NCBI GenBank assembly: GCA_039414355.1
Contig: JBCDJN010000012.1
Location: 3,914 to 67,913, forward strand
Direction of reading: 5' to 3'
DNA from: JBCCQL01 sp039414355
GTDB lineage: Bacteria > Planctomycetota > Planctomycetia > Pirellulales > Lacipirellulaceae
DNA: 64,000 nucleotides
Below are positions 43,085 through 52,241 of this stretch, in pieces; within the stretch, counting starts at the first letter, position 1, and each line of letters starts with the position of its first letter. The notes below the pieces were generated by a model. The model was given only the letters and a program-made list of their open reading frames with translations. It made no database searches and had not been told where the DNA came from. The translations under genes and the position numbers were made by a program.

Positions 43085-46000
43085 TCACCCCGCCCGCGAG
43101 ATCCTGACTTCCGGCGCCGGTTCGGCGGGGCCCATGGCGCCGGGCTCGTCGACGCCGTCGCCGTCCCAGTCGCCCACCACCGGCTTATCGCCCGCTTCGC
43201 CGAGTTCGAAGACCGTGTCGAGCGCATCGAGCTGGCGGTCGCCGTTGCTGTCGACCAGCCAGCGGCCCGCGCGGAACACGCCCAGGTCGTCGATGCCGTC
43301 GCCGTTCCAGTCGCCTACGGCCGGCACGTCGCCCTCGGCGCCGAAGGCGTAGCTTTCGTCCGAGTCGCTCACGCGGCCGTCGCCGTTGGTATCGAGCTGC
43401 CACATGCCGCCGCGGAAGACGCCGATGGTGCGGATGCCATCGCCGTTCCAGTCACCGGCAATGGGCACGTCGCCCGGGGTGCCGTAGTGGAAGACGTGGT
43501 CGATGACGTCCGCCCGGCCGCGGCCTTGGGCGGTCTTTCGCAGCAGGCGGGCGCCGCTGGTGGCGTCCTCGGTGGTGGGCGGAAGGTTCTTGGCGAGCGG
43601 CTCGCCGGAGTCCGTCCGCACCCGCGTGGGGAAGTTCTCCGCGTCCGGCAGGCCGGGGTCGCGGGCGATGGCGTACGGGTCCCGCGGCCAGGCGGGGCCG
43701 AAGATGCCGATATCGGTCTTGCCGTCGCCGTCCCAGTCGCCGGTGACCGGCAGGTCGTTCTCCGTGCCGAGCCGGGCCCACAGGTCGCCATCGTCCCAGC
43801 GGCCGTTGCCGTTGAGGTCCAGGTACCACAGGCCGGCGATGTAGACGCCAATCTCGTCGTCGCCGTCGCCGTCCCAGTCGCCGGAGACGGGGATCGCGTC
43901 CTCGGCGCCAAACAGGTGGCTCTCCACCACGTCGCGGCGGGCATCGTCGTCCATCAGCAGCCACTCGGCGCGGTCCATCTTCTCGGCTTGCCAGCGCGAG
44001 CTGCTGAGCTGCATGGCCACCATCTGCATCTCGGCTTCGGTGGTCTCGATCTCCCGCGGCCAGCCGGCGTTGACCACGCTCAGGTGCCACGTCCAGCCAA
44101 GCACCCGGCTGCCGCCGCCGTACTGCGGGGGCGCGATCTGCGTGGGCGGCAGCAGTGGCGGAAGTTGCACGCGCGGCACGAAGCTGGGCGTGCTGAACAG
44201 CGGCGGCGGTTCCGGCGTGGGCGTGGGCGGCACCGGCGGCGGCAGCACCGGCGGCGGGTCCTGGACGCGGACCTCGCTGAAGTTGTTCTCCACCGCGAAC
44301 TCGCCGGCGGCCAGGCCGATGAGCACCAACGCGTCGCCGCCATACTCTTCATTGAAGAAGCGAATGGTATCGGCGAATCCGGGAGGAAGCGCCGGTCCAA
44401 TGCCGGCCGGCGGCGTGATGCCAACCGTGTACCCGCCCTCGCTGCCGGGCGTGTCGACACCGTCGAAGAGCGCCGCCGGCTGCTGCTGCTGCACCACCGC
44501 GTACGTGCCGCTGGGCAGACCGAGGAACTGGTAGTAGCCGCGGCTGTTGGTAACGGTAGTGATCGCCCCGTCGGCGTAGTAGCCGGGCAGCGCCTGCTCG
44601 CCGTAGATCGGCGTGCCGTCCACGCCGTTGCGGAGCTCCAGCACGACGCCGGGCAGGGGCGTGTCGTCGCCGGTGCGGACGCCGTTGCGCGCGGCGGCGA
44701 TCTCTTCCGGCGTGAGCGTCTCGTCGGGCTCGACCGTGATCGGCGCCCCGTCGATGAAGACGTAACCCGCCAGCCCGGCGGGGGGCACTTCGCAGAAGTC
44801 GTAGTTGACGAAGTGCTGGTCGGAGCCGACGAGGATATCGGCGAACTCGTCCGGCGTGATCACCGACCCGCCGCCGGTGCCCCGCGAGAGTCCGCCCTGG
44901 AAGTAGTCGGCCGGCTGCACCTCGTGCACGCTGTAGCTGCCCGGCGGGAGGTCATCGAACTTGTACCGCCCGTCGGCGTCGGTCGTGGTGGTGTCGATCA
45001 CCTCGCCGCGCTCGTTGAGCAGCTCAATCACCACGCCCGCAATCGGCGGGTCGCCGGGCGCCGGCTCGCAGTTGGGATCGGTCGAAACATGCACGCGTCC
45101 CGCGATGCTGCCGCCGAGCAACTCGCCGAAGTTGTTCTCGCGAGAGTCGTCGCCGAAGGTGAGCATGATCTCGGCGATCATGTCGTTCACGCTCGCGTCG
45201 CCGCCCAGTGTGCCAGCGGTGTCCTTGCCGTCGTAGTAGCCGTCGGGCTGCTGCTCCATCACCGTGTACTTGCCGGGCGCCAAGTCGGTGAACTGGTAGA
45301 AGCCCACGCTGTTCGTGATTGCCGTGCGTCCAGTCTCTACGCTGTCCAGCAGCAGCTTGAGTGTCACGCCGGCGATCGGTTCTTCGCCCAGGTCAAACGA
45401 GCCGTCGTCGCTGCGGTCGTGGTAGACGTAGCCGGAGAGAGACGCCCCCAAGTGCTCGCAGAAGTCGTAGTTCACCGCGTCCTGCTCGGCGCCGAGCTGG
45501 ATGCCGGTGATCAAGTCGTCGCTCAAAACGCCGCCCGCCGTGCCGGCGCGTTCGCTGCCGTCGAACAGCGTTTGCCCGTTCCACGTGGTCGGCTGCACCT
45601 GGCGGACCTGGTACTCGCCCGCTTCCAGGTTGTCGAACGTGTACCGGCCCAGCGCGTCGGTCGTGGTGGTGTCGATCACCTCGCCCGCCGCGTTGAGCAG
45701 CTCAATCGTCACGCCTTCCAGCAGCGCGTGGGGCGTGTCGTAGTCGCAATCGGGGCCGTCGCTCACGTGCACCCGGCCGCTGATGCTGCCGCCGAGCAAC
45801 TCGCCGAAGTTATTCTGCTCGCTCACGCCGCCGTAGCTGACCATGATCATGCTGATCATGTCGTTCACGCTCACGTCGCCGCCGGTGGTGCCGGCCGTGT
45901 CCTTGCCGTCGTAGAAGCCGTCGGGCTGCTGCTCCATGACGGTGTACTTGCCGGCGTCGAGGTCGGTGAACTCGTAGTAGCCGGCGGCGCCCGTCGTGGT

Positions 46001-48937
46001 GGTTTCGATCACCTCGCCCGCTTCGTTGAGTAGCTTCACCTCGACGTTCGGAATCGGTGCTTCGCCCGGTTCGAAGTCGCCGTCGTTGTCCGGGTCGTGG
46101 TAGACGTACCCGGAGATGGCGCCGCCGAGGTGCTCACAGAAGTGGTAGCCGCGGGCGTCCTGGCCGCTGCCCAGCACGATGCCGGTCACCAGGTCGTTGC
46201 TCTTCGTGCCGCCGGCGTCGCCAACCAGCTCGCTGCCGTCGTAGAGCTTGCGGCCGTTCACGTCGGTCGGCTGCACCTGGCGGATGGAGTACTCGCCCGG
46301 CCGCAGGTTGAAGAACCGGTACTCGCCGGCGGCGTTGGTGGTGGTGGTTTCGATCACGTCCCCATCGGCGTTGAGCAACTCGATCGTCACGCCGCTGAGC
46401 AGGATCGCCGGGTCGTCGTAGTCGCAGTCCGGCCCGTCGCTGGCGTGCACGCGGCCGCCGATCGAGGCGCCCAGCAGCTCGCCGAAGTTGTTCTGCTGCG
46501 AGTGCTGGCCGTACTCCAGCGGAATGGCGCTCAGCACGTCGTTCACCGCCGCCGTGCCGCCGGTGGTGCCGGGCGTGTCCTGGCCGTCGTAGTAGCCGAA
46601 GGGCTGCCGCTCGGTGACGGTGTACGTGCCGCGATCGAGCCCGGTGAACTGGTAGTAGCCGTTGCCGTTCGTGACGGCTGTGCCCACCACGGCGCCCGAC
46701 GCGTTGAGCAGCGTCAGCGTGACGCCGGCTATGGGGTCTTCGGCGGTGTCGAAAACGCCATCGTCGCTCTCGTCGTGGTAGACAAAGCCACTAAGCGTGG
46801 CGCCGACGTGTTCGCAGAAGTCGTAGCGGACCGCGTCCTGCTCGCTGCCGATGACGATGCCGGTGATCAGGTCGTTGCTGACCGCACCGCCCGCCGAGCC
46901 GGCACGCTCGCTGCCATCGAACAGAGGCGTGCCGTTGTAGCTGGTGGGCTGGACTTCGCGGACCGAGTACTCCCCGGGCCGCAGGTTGTCGAACAGGTAC
47001 TCACCATTGGCGTCGGTTGTTGTCGTCTCGATCACGGCGCCCGCGGCGTCGAGCAGCTCGATTGTCACGCCTTCGAGCAGGATGTCGGGCGAGTCGAAGT
47101 CGCAGTCGGGCCCGGTGCTGGCGTGCACGCGGCCCGCGATGCTGCCGCCGAGGAGCTCGCCGAAGTTGTTCTCCACCGAGTTGTCGCCGAAGGCGAGCAT
47201 GATCTCGGCGATCACGTCGTTCACCGCCGCTGTGCCGCCGGTGCTTCCGGGCGTGTCTTTGCCGTCGTAGTAGCCGGCGGGCTGCGACTCGATCACCGTG
47301 TACTTGCCGGGCGCCAGGTCGGTGAACTGGTAGAAGCCCTGCTCGTTGGTGATGGCGCTCTTGCCCGTCGGCTCACCGTCCAGCAGCAGCGTGAGCGTCA
47401 CGCCGGCGATGGGCTCCTCGCCCAGATCGCGGACGCCGTCGTCGCTGCGGTCGTGGTAGACATAGCCGGAGAGCGACGCCCCCAGGTGCTCGCAGAAGTC
47501 GTAGTTCACGGCGTCCTCGTCGGAGCCGATGACGATGCCGCTCACCAGGTCGTTGGCCAGAACGCCGCCGGCGGTGCCGAGCCGCTCGCCACCGTCGTAC
47601 AGCGGGCGGTCGTTCCACTCGGTGGGTTGAATCTCCCGCACCTGGTACTCGCCGGGGCGGAGGTTCTCGAACTTGTAGCGGCCCTGCGCGTCGGTGGTGG
47701 TCGTTTCCAGCACGTTGCCGCTGGCGTCGAGCAGCTCGACGCGGACGCCTTCGAGCAGGATCTCGGGGTTGTCGTGGTCGCAGTCGGGCCCGGTCGTGGC
47801 GTGCACACGGCCGGCGATGCTGCCGCCGAGCAGCTCGCCGAAGTTGTAGTCGAGGGCGTGGTCGCCAAACGCCAGGACGGCGCCGGTGATGATGTCGTTG
47901 CCCGCCACGCCGCCGTTGGTGCCGAACGAGTCCTTGCCGTCGAAGAACGGATCGGGCTGCGTCACCTCCCGCACGCCGTACGTGCCGGCCACGAGGTCGA
48001 TGAACTGGTAGAAACCATCGGCGTTGGTCACCGTGGTAATGCCGGTGCCCTGCCCCGCGGCGTCGAGCAGCTCGATGGTCACCCCGGCGATGGGGTCTTC
48101 ATTCGCGTCAAAGACACCGTCGTCGCTGCGGTCGTGGTAGACGTAACCCGAGATACTCGCCAGCGGCGTCTGCGGCGCGTGGGCCACCGCGCCGGCGGTG
48201 CGGTCGGGCAGGTTGTCGATCGTGAGGGCGCCGTCGCCTGGATCGAAACCGCCTTCGTAGTTGTCGTTGGGAAGATCAACTTCCAGGCCCGTGGCGGACT
48301 CGGCTGCGGTGCGATTTGGATCGAAGTCGTCGACGAAGAAGTCGGTGAGCGTCAGGTCGACGAATCCCGGCGCTGAGAACTCGCCGGTGAGCGTGCTGCC
48401 CTCGAACTCCGAGCCCTCGACGAGCGAGCTGTAGCTCGGCTGATTCGTTACGACGCTGATGCCGTCGAACTCGTCGACGTCGACCGAGAACAGCAGCACC
48501 TCTCCGGCGTCGAAACCGTCGAGATCGAAGACCAGCGTCTGCCCACCGTCTTCAACCGTGAAGCCGGTGACCGTGAAGCCGATCGACTCCACGATGGTGA
48601 GCGGCACGGACGCGAACCCATCGGTGCCGCCGCCGCCGGGGGCCGTATCGAAGACCGGGTCACCGGCGGTGAGGCCGTCGCCGTTCTTATCCGTGTTGAT
48701 GATGATCCGGTCGAGCGTGGTGCCAGCGGCGCCGCCCTCGAAAGAGATCTGGATAATGTCCGGCTCGGTGTCGTCACCGATTGCCTCTTCAAAGTAGACG
48801 CCGCCTAGCAGCACGTCGTCTGGCGTGAGGCCGTCGGCGGCTAGGAGTTGGCGGCTCTCGAGCTGCTCGACCCGGGTGCGGCGGCTTTCGCGCGTGCTCG
48901 CATCGGCGGCGCGGCGGAATCGGCTGAACAGTCCCAC
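43085..48937 (-). CDS. Giant SdrD B-like repeat surface protein with FG-GAP-like C-terminus
   Basis: 1950 residues. The GTG start has AAGGAGG five bases upstream. The N-terminus has no ordinary signal peptide but carries RVEQLESRQLLAADG, a variant of the planctomycete LEPRxLL sorting motif. A lead beta domain (about 40-250) is followed by eleven SdrD B-type modules. Ten alternate between a GYVYHDRSDDG form and a GRVHxSxGPDCD form, each with an Ile/Val-Thr-N-xG-YQF or RY-F core; the eleventh is divergent (GYVFIDGAP). The end (about 1650-1940) has six or so FG-GAP/VCBS-like calcium-binding repeats (GDWDGDGKTDIGIFG, GDWNGDGIRTIGVFRGG). Likely exported, Ca-binding adhesin or S-layer-type protein. 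No membrane anchor seen at the C-terminus. Confidence 0.88.
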   Translation of the reverse strand: MGLFSRFRRAADASTRESRRTRVEQLESRQLLAADGLTPDDVLLGGVYFEEAIGDDTEPDIIQISFEGGAAGTTLDRIIINTDKNGDGLTAGDPVFDTAPGGGGTDGFASVPLTIVESIGFTVTGFTVEDGGQTLVFDLDGFDAGEVLLFSVDVDEFDGISVVTNQPSYSSLVEGSEFEGSTLTGEFSAPGFVDLTLTDFFVDDFDPNRTAAESATGLEVDLPNDNYEGGFDPGDGALTIDNLPDRTAGAVAHAPQTPLASISGYVYHDRSDDGVFDANEDPIAGVTIELLDAAGQGTGITTVTNADGFYQFIDLVAGTYGVREVTQPDPFFDGKDSFGTNGGVAGNDIITGAVLAFGDHALDYNFGELLGGSIAGRVHATTGPDCDHDNPEILLEGVRVELLDASGNVLETTTTDAQGRYKFENLRPGEYQVREIQPTEWNDRPLYDGGERLGTAGGVLANDLVSGIVIGSDEDAVNYDFCEHLGASLSGYVYHDRSDDGVRDLGEEPIAGVTLTLLLDGEPTGKSAITNEQGFYQFTDLAPGKYTVIESQPAGYYDGKDTPGSTGGTAAVNDVIAEIMLAFGDNSVENNFGELLGGSIAGRVHASTGPDCDFDSPDILLEGVTIELLDAAGAVIETTTTDANGEYLFDNLRPGEYSVREVQPTSYNGTPLFDGSERAGSAGGAVSNDLITGIVIGSEQDAVRYDFCEHVGATLSGFVYHDESDDGVFDTAEDPIAGVTLTLLNASGAVVGTAVTNGNGYYQFTGLDRGTYTVTERQPFGYYDGQDTPGTTGGTAAVNDVLSAIPLEYGQHSQQNNFGELLGASIGGRVHASDGPDCDYDDPAILLSGVTIELLNADGDVIETTTTNAAGEYRFFNLRPGEYSIRQVQPTDVNGRKLYDGSELVGDAGGTKSNDLVTGIVLGSGQDARGYHFCEHLGGAISGYVYHDPDNDGDFEPGEAPIPNVEVKLLNEAGEVIETTTTGAAGYYEFTDLDAGKYTVMEQQPDGFYDGKDTAGTTGGDVSVNDMISMIMVSYGGVSEQNNFGELLGGSISGRVHVSDGPDCDYDTPHALLEGVTIELLNAAGEVIDTTTTDALGRYTFDNLEAGEYQVRQVQPTTWNGQTLFDGSERAGTAGGVLSDDLITGIQLGAEQDAVNYDFCEHLGASLSGYVYHDRSDDGSFDLGEEPIAGVTLKLLLDSVETGRTAITNSVGFYQFTDLAPGKYTVMEQQPDGYYDGKDTAGTLGGDASVNDMIAEIMLTFGDDSRENNFGELLGGSIAGRVHVSTDPNCEPAPGDPPIAGVVIELLNERGEVIDTTTTDADGRYKFDDLPPGSYSVHEVQPADYFQGGLSRGTGGGSVITPDEFADILVGSDQHFVNYDFCEVPPAGLAGYVFIDGAPITVEPDETLTPEEIAAARNGVRTGDDTPLPGVVLELRNGVDGTPIYGEQALPGYYADGAITTVTNSRGYYQFLGLPSGTYAVVQQQQPAALFDGVDTPGSEGGYTVGITPPAGIGPALPPGFADTIRFFNEEYGGDALVLIGLAAGEFAVENNFSEVRVQDPPPVLPPPVPPTPTPEPPPLFSTPSFVPRVQLPPLLPPTQIAPPQYGGGSRVLGWTWHLSVVNAGWPREIETTEAEMQMVAMQLSSSRWQAEKMDRAEWLLMDDDARRDVVESHLFGAEDAIPVSGDWDGDGDDEIGVYIAGLWYLDLNGNGRWDDGDLWARLGTENDLPVTGDWDGDGKTDIGIFGPAWPRDPYAIARDPGLPDAENFPTRVRTDSGEPLAKNLPPTTEDATSGARLLRKTAQGRGRADVIDHVFHYGTPGDVPIAGDWNGDGIRTIGVFRGGMWQLDTNGDGRVSDSDESYAFGAEGDVPAVGDWNGDGIDDLGVFRAGRWLVDSNGDRQLDALDTVFELGEAGDKPVVGDWDGDGVDEPGAMGPAEPAPEVRISRAG
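44250..48160 (-). repeat. SdrD B-like module array in the surface protein (A/B alternation)
   Basis: Eleven in-frame modules of roughly 100-115 codons. Odd modules open with YVYHD or YVFID and carry D-x-DDG calcium-binding-like loops. Even modules open with GRVH and PDCD. Modules of like type are more similar to each other than to their neighbours, which implies duplication of a two-module unit. Edges are approximate. Confidence 0.7.
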
Positions 48938-49054
48938 AGTTTCCTCCTTGAAAGCCCGTGGCGTGGCTTGAGTCGCCGGCTGGGGTCGCTGGCTTGTCCG
49001 CTATCGGTTCCCCAAGCTTCCAGCTCGGGGCGATGGATCGCTGTTCGCGGGTCG

Positions 49055-50113
49055 CTATTTCGTGGTTCCGCTCGCTGCTGTCGAGGCCGAACGGGGGCCG
49101 CCGGGGCCGAGGGACCAGACCCGCACCGTGGTGTCGTAGCTGCCCGAGACGAGCCAGCGGCCGGCGCCGTCGAGTGCTAGCGACGTGACGGCGCCCGTGT
49201 GGCCCACCAGCCGGCGGTCGACCTGGTTGCTCGCCAGGTCCCAGACGCGGATCACGTTGTCGGCGCCGCCCACCGCCAGGCGGCCGGCGTCGAGGAAGAT
49301 CACGCTCCGCGCCTTCGCCGCCTGCGGCAGCTCCGCGGCCAGGTCCCCCGTGGCCGCGTCGAACAGCCGGACGAAGGCGCCGTCGCCCGCCGCCGCTACC
49401 AGACTGCTATCAGGCGAGAAAGCCAGCGCGTGCACCCGGCGGGTGGCGGCCGGCGTGTCCCGGCCGGGGGCGCCCGTGTGCAGGTCCCAGAGCCGCAGCC
49501 GCCCGTTGCGGCCCGCGGCGGCCATCCAGCGGCCATCGGGCGAAACGGCCACCGCGCGGGTGTCTTCGCAAGGGGTGTTGAGCGTCTGATCGAGCGAACT
49601 GCTAGCAAGGCTGTAGACCCTGAGCGGGTCTCGGAAGCCGACGGTCACCAGTTGCTCGCCGTTCGGGTGGAAGGCGACCGACGAGAGCGGGCCCTCCGCC
49701 AGTTGGTTGCTCAGGTTCAGCTCGTGGCCGCCCTCGCTCAGCGTCCACAGGCAGAGCTGATGGTCGGCGCCGACCGTCGCCAGGCGGTTAGACATCGGGT
49801 CGAGCTGCAGGCCGCGGACCCAGTCTTCGTGCCCCCGCAGGCGGACGGCGGGCTCGCCTTTGCCGTCCCGCCAGATGCGCACAACGTGGTCATCGCCGCC
49901 GGCGGCAATCGTGCGTCCGTCTGCCGAGACGGCGACCGCAGTCACCACGGCGGGCCGGCGGCCCTGCTCGTCGGTGAGGTTTAGCACGCGGTCGGCCGAG
50001 ATCGTGCTCTGGCCAAGGGCGCCCGTGGCGATCAGGGCGGCGGCCGCCGCAGCGGTGGCGGCCACAAAGCGAACCAGCGGGAAGCTGGCGCGGGGAAGGT
50101 GGTCGTAACGCAC
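49055..50113 (-). CDS. WD40-repeat exported protein
   Basis: 352 residues, GTG start. A signal-like segment (VRFVAATAAAAAALIATGALGQ) is followed by about seven WD40 blades: TAVAVSADGRTIAAGGDDHVVRIWR, GLQLDPMSNRLATVGADHQLCLWTL, AVAVSPDGRWMAAAGRNGRLRLWDL and others, ending SGSYDTTVRVWSLG. A single seven-bladed propeller fits the length. Scaffold or protein-binding role by fold; partner unknown. Leftward, downstream of the 633-residue protein; GGAG nine bases before the start. Confidence 0.85.
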   Translation of the reverse strand: MRYDHLPRASFPLVRFVAATAAAAAALIATGALGQSTISADRVLNLTDEQGRRPAVVTAVAVSADGRTIAAGGDDHVVRIWRDGKGEPAVRLRGHEDWVRGLQLDPMSNRLATVGADHQLCLWTLSEGGHELNLSNQLAEGPLSSVAFHPNGEQLVTVGFRDPLRVYSLASSSLDQTLNTPCEDTRAVAVSPDGRWMAAAGRNGRLRLWDLHTGAPGRDTPAATRRVHALAFSPDSSLVAAAGDGAFVRLFDAATGDLAAELPQAAKARSVIFLDAGRLAVGGADNVIRVWDLASNQVDRRLVGHTGAVTSLALDGAGRWLVSGSYDTTVRVWSLGPGGPRSASTAASGTTK

Positions 50114-50253
50114 GGCGAGGGCTCCGACGATAGGCGCGAGAAAGGGGTCTCTCTCGGTCTATCGGCCGCAGCGGCGTCACGCCGGCATCGAAATCTGCCG
50201 GTTCTCGCTTTTGGGCGAACTGGGCGAAGGTTGCGGGGCGATGGCGGGCCCGA

Positions 50254-52155
50254 TCAGCCTTCGGTGCTAGCGTCGGCGCCGGCTCCGGCTTCGGGCACGG
50301 GCTCGGCGTTGGCTTTCGGCTCGGCAACTGGCTCAGGCTCGGCCGGCTTTGCTTCGGTGGTCTCGGGATCGGCTGACTCAGGTTCGCTTGGTTCCGATGC
50401 GGGCTCGGACTGCGGCTCCGAAGGCTCCTCGGGCGAAGGCTCCTCCATCGCCTGTTCGGATGGCTCGCTAGCGGGCGGCGATTCCGGCGAAGCCGCGTCG
50501 GTTCCGCTTTCCGGCTCGGTCTCCTCGGGGGATTCCTCGATGGTTCCTTCCGCGGGCGCGGCGGCGGGGGTCGGCTGCGGGCCGGCGTCGGCCGCCTTCA
50601 TGCGTTGCCGCTCTTGGTAGGCGGCCAGCTCGTCGGCCAGCTTGCGGTCGGTGTCGAACTCGGCCACCACTTCCCACAGGGGGAAATCATCGGGGATCTC
50701 CTCGTCGAGCTGATCGAGCACGCGGTTGTACTCAATCACGTGGTAGACGATGTCCTCGCCGGTGGTGCCGTCCGGGTCCATGGTTTCTGGGAACGCGTCG
50801 ACGACTTTGCGCCAGCTCCGCATCGCCCGCTCGTACAGGCCCTTCGCCTTGACCGGGTCGAGTTCCTCGTTGAACGCCTTCTTGCCCAGGAACACGGCTT
50901 GGCGGGCGTCGATGGCGTCTTCGGTCTGCTCGAACTGGCACCGCATCAGCCAGTAGTCGTAGTTGGCCGTCTTCTTGTACGCCTTGGTGAAGCGGAGCAG
51001 TTGGTCCAAGCGCATCGCCTCGGCGGCGAGGCGGTCCGCCTCGCGGCGACGCTCCGGCTTATCCTCTCCAATCTGCGCGGCGAGTTGGGCCGGCTGGAAC
51101 CTGAGCGCGCGTTCGGCGCCGCGGACTTCGGTCCGTTCCTCGGGGGTGCGTTCCGCGTCGGGTTTCTCGAGCGCAGCCCGCTGAGCGTCGGTCAGCTTGG
51201 CGCGAAGCTCAGCCATCAACGTCTCGAACGACTCGGGCTCGAGCTCCTCGAGTCGCTGCATGGCATCGGCGGTCAATTCGGCCACGCGTTCTTGTTCGGA
51301 GAGCCGGAGGATGACGCCGGTGGAGTGCTCCACGTCGCGGCGGCCGAAGTCGATCCACTCGCTCTCGCCGGCGCCCCAGGACGCCTCGGCGGTCTCAAAC
51401 TCGCCGTCTTCTTCGATCGCCTCGGAGTAGTTCATCTGGCTCTTGGGCGAGCTGGCGTAGAAGACCAGCGGGCTCTTGCGGCCGATGCCGCGGCCGCGGT
51501 CGTCGGCGGCCACCACCGACTCGTCGTACCATTCCTTGGAGACGAGCCAGTTGTCTCGCCGGTCGGCGGGGCGGTCTTTGTGGTACTCGTCGTCCGCCTT
51601 GAAGAGCCGGCGGTACTGCTCCACCTCGTCCGCCCGGCCGATCTTCTGACCGATGAACCAGCCCAGCTCCCAAAGGATCTGGGGGTTGTCCCGGTTGAAC
51701 TTCTCGCCCTGCTCCAGAAATTCGATGCCGCGGCGGACGTAGTAGTACCGGTCGCGGTAGTCGTCGAACTCAACGGAGAGGTTGTAGCTCTGGTTCCACG
51801 ACTGGTACTTCCAGAACGTGATGAAGTTGGGCTGCAGCTTGGCGAGCTGGTCGAGCGTGGCGGTGAGCCGGCTCCAGTTCTCGGTCTTCTTGTAGTGGTT
51901 GGCCTGGTGCCAGAGCAGGTTGACCGCCACGCCGCGGAGGCCGAGCGTGGCCAGCTTCATGGTCTCGCTGGCGGGGTCGATCTCGCCCAGGTCGCCCTGC
52001 CCGAGGTTGTTCTCGGTGCGCATCTTGGCGAGCACGCCCCCCTCTTCGCCGGCCGAAGGGATCGCCGGCGCACTGAGCGACCAGAGCGGGAACAACAACG
52101 CCGCCATCCCGGCGCCGTAGCCAATCTTGCGGTAAAAGCCGGTGCGTTTGGTCAT
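50254..52155 (-). CDS. Membrane-anchored protein of unknown function, linked to the ABC-2 genes
   Basis: 633 residues. An N-terminal helix (IGYGAGMAALLFPLWSLSAPA) is followed by a large, Tyr/Trp-rich helical region: KLATLGLRGVAVNLLWHQANHY, LQPNFITFWKYQSWNQSYNLS, YYYVRRGIEFLEQGEKFNRDNPQILWELGWFIGQKIG, resembling TPR-like helices. The last ~90 residues are a Glu/Pro/Ser-rich tail. I recall this type being annotated only as hypothetical in planctomycetes. Its gap to the ABC permease is 86 bases, filled by two word repeats, and the three genes share strand, suggesting one exporter-associated unit. Confidence 0.6.
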   Translation of the reverse strand: MTKRTGFYRKIGYGAGMAALLFPLWSLSAPAIPSAGEEGGVLAKMRTENNLGQGDLGEIDPASETMKLATLGLRGVAVNLLWHQANHYKKTENWSRLTATLDQLAKLQPNFITFWKYQSWNQSYNLSVEFDDYRDRYYYVRRGIEFLEQGEKFNRDNPQILWELGWFIGQKIGRADEVEQYRRLFKADDEYHKDRPADRRDNWLVSKEWYDESVVAADDRGRGIGRKSPLVFYASSPKSQMNYSEAIEEDGEFETAEASWGAGESEWIDFGRRDVEHSTGVILRLSEQERVAELTADAMQRLEELEPESFETLMAELRAKLTDAQRAALEKPDAERTPEERTEVRGAERALRFQPAQLAAQIGEDKPERRREADRLAAEAMRLDQLLRFTKAYKKTANYDYWLMRCQFEQTEDAIDARQAVFLGKKAFNEELDPVKAKGLYERAMRSWRKVVDAFPETMDPDGTTGEDIVYHVIEYNRVLDQLDEEIPDDFPLWEVVAEFDTDRKLADELAAYQERQRMKAADAGPQPTPAAAPAEGTIEESPEETEPESGTDAASPESPPASEPSEQAMEEPSPEEPSEPQSEPASEPSEPESADPETTEAKPAEPEPVAEPKANAEPVPEAGAGADASTEG

Positions 52156-52158
52156 GGG

Positions 52159-52235
52159 GTAGTGGCGAGTGCTAGTGGCGGGTGGCGACTCGTGACATCG
52201 ACGGGCGTCTGAAGCCTGACCCCTGAAGCCTGATA
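52159..52235 (-). repeat. Two word repeats in the permease / 633-residue gene gap
   Basis: Nearest the start (52159-52190, read on the gene strand) is the GCCACT family, ending just before the ATG at 52155. Further upstream (52209-52235) is a CAGGCTTCAG family: two near-copies around a CCC joint. Together they fill most of the 86-base spacer. Confidence 0.6.
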
Positions 52236-52241
52236 CTCTTG

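Noticed and set aside
42926..48376. Two very long rightward frames (1035 and 759 codons)
   Set aside because: Antisense to the 1950-residue repeat protein; their repeats only mirror the module repeats.
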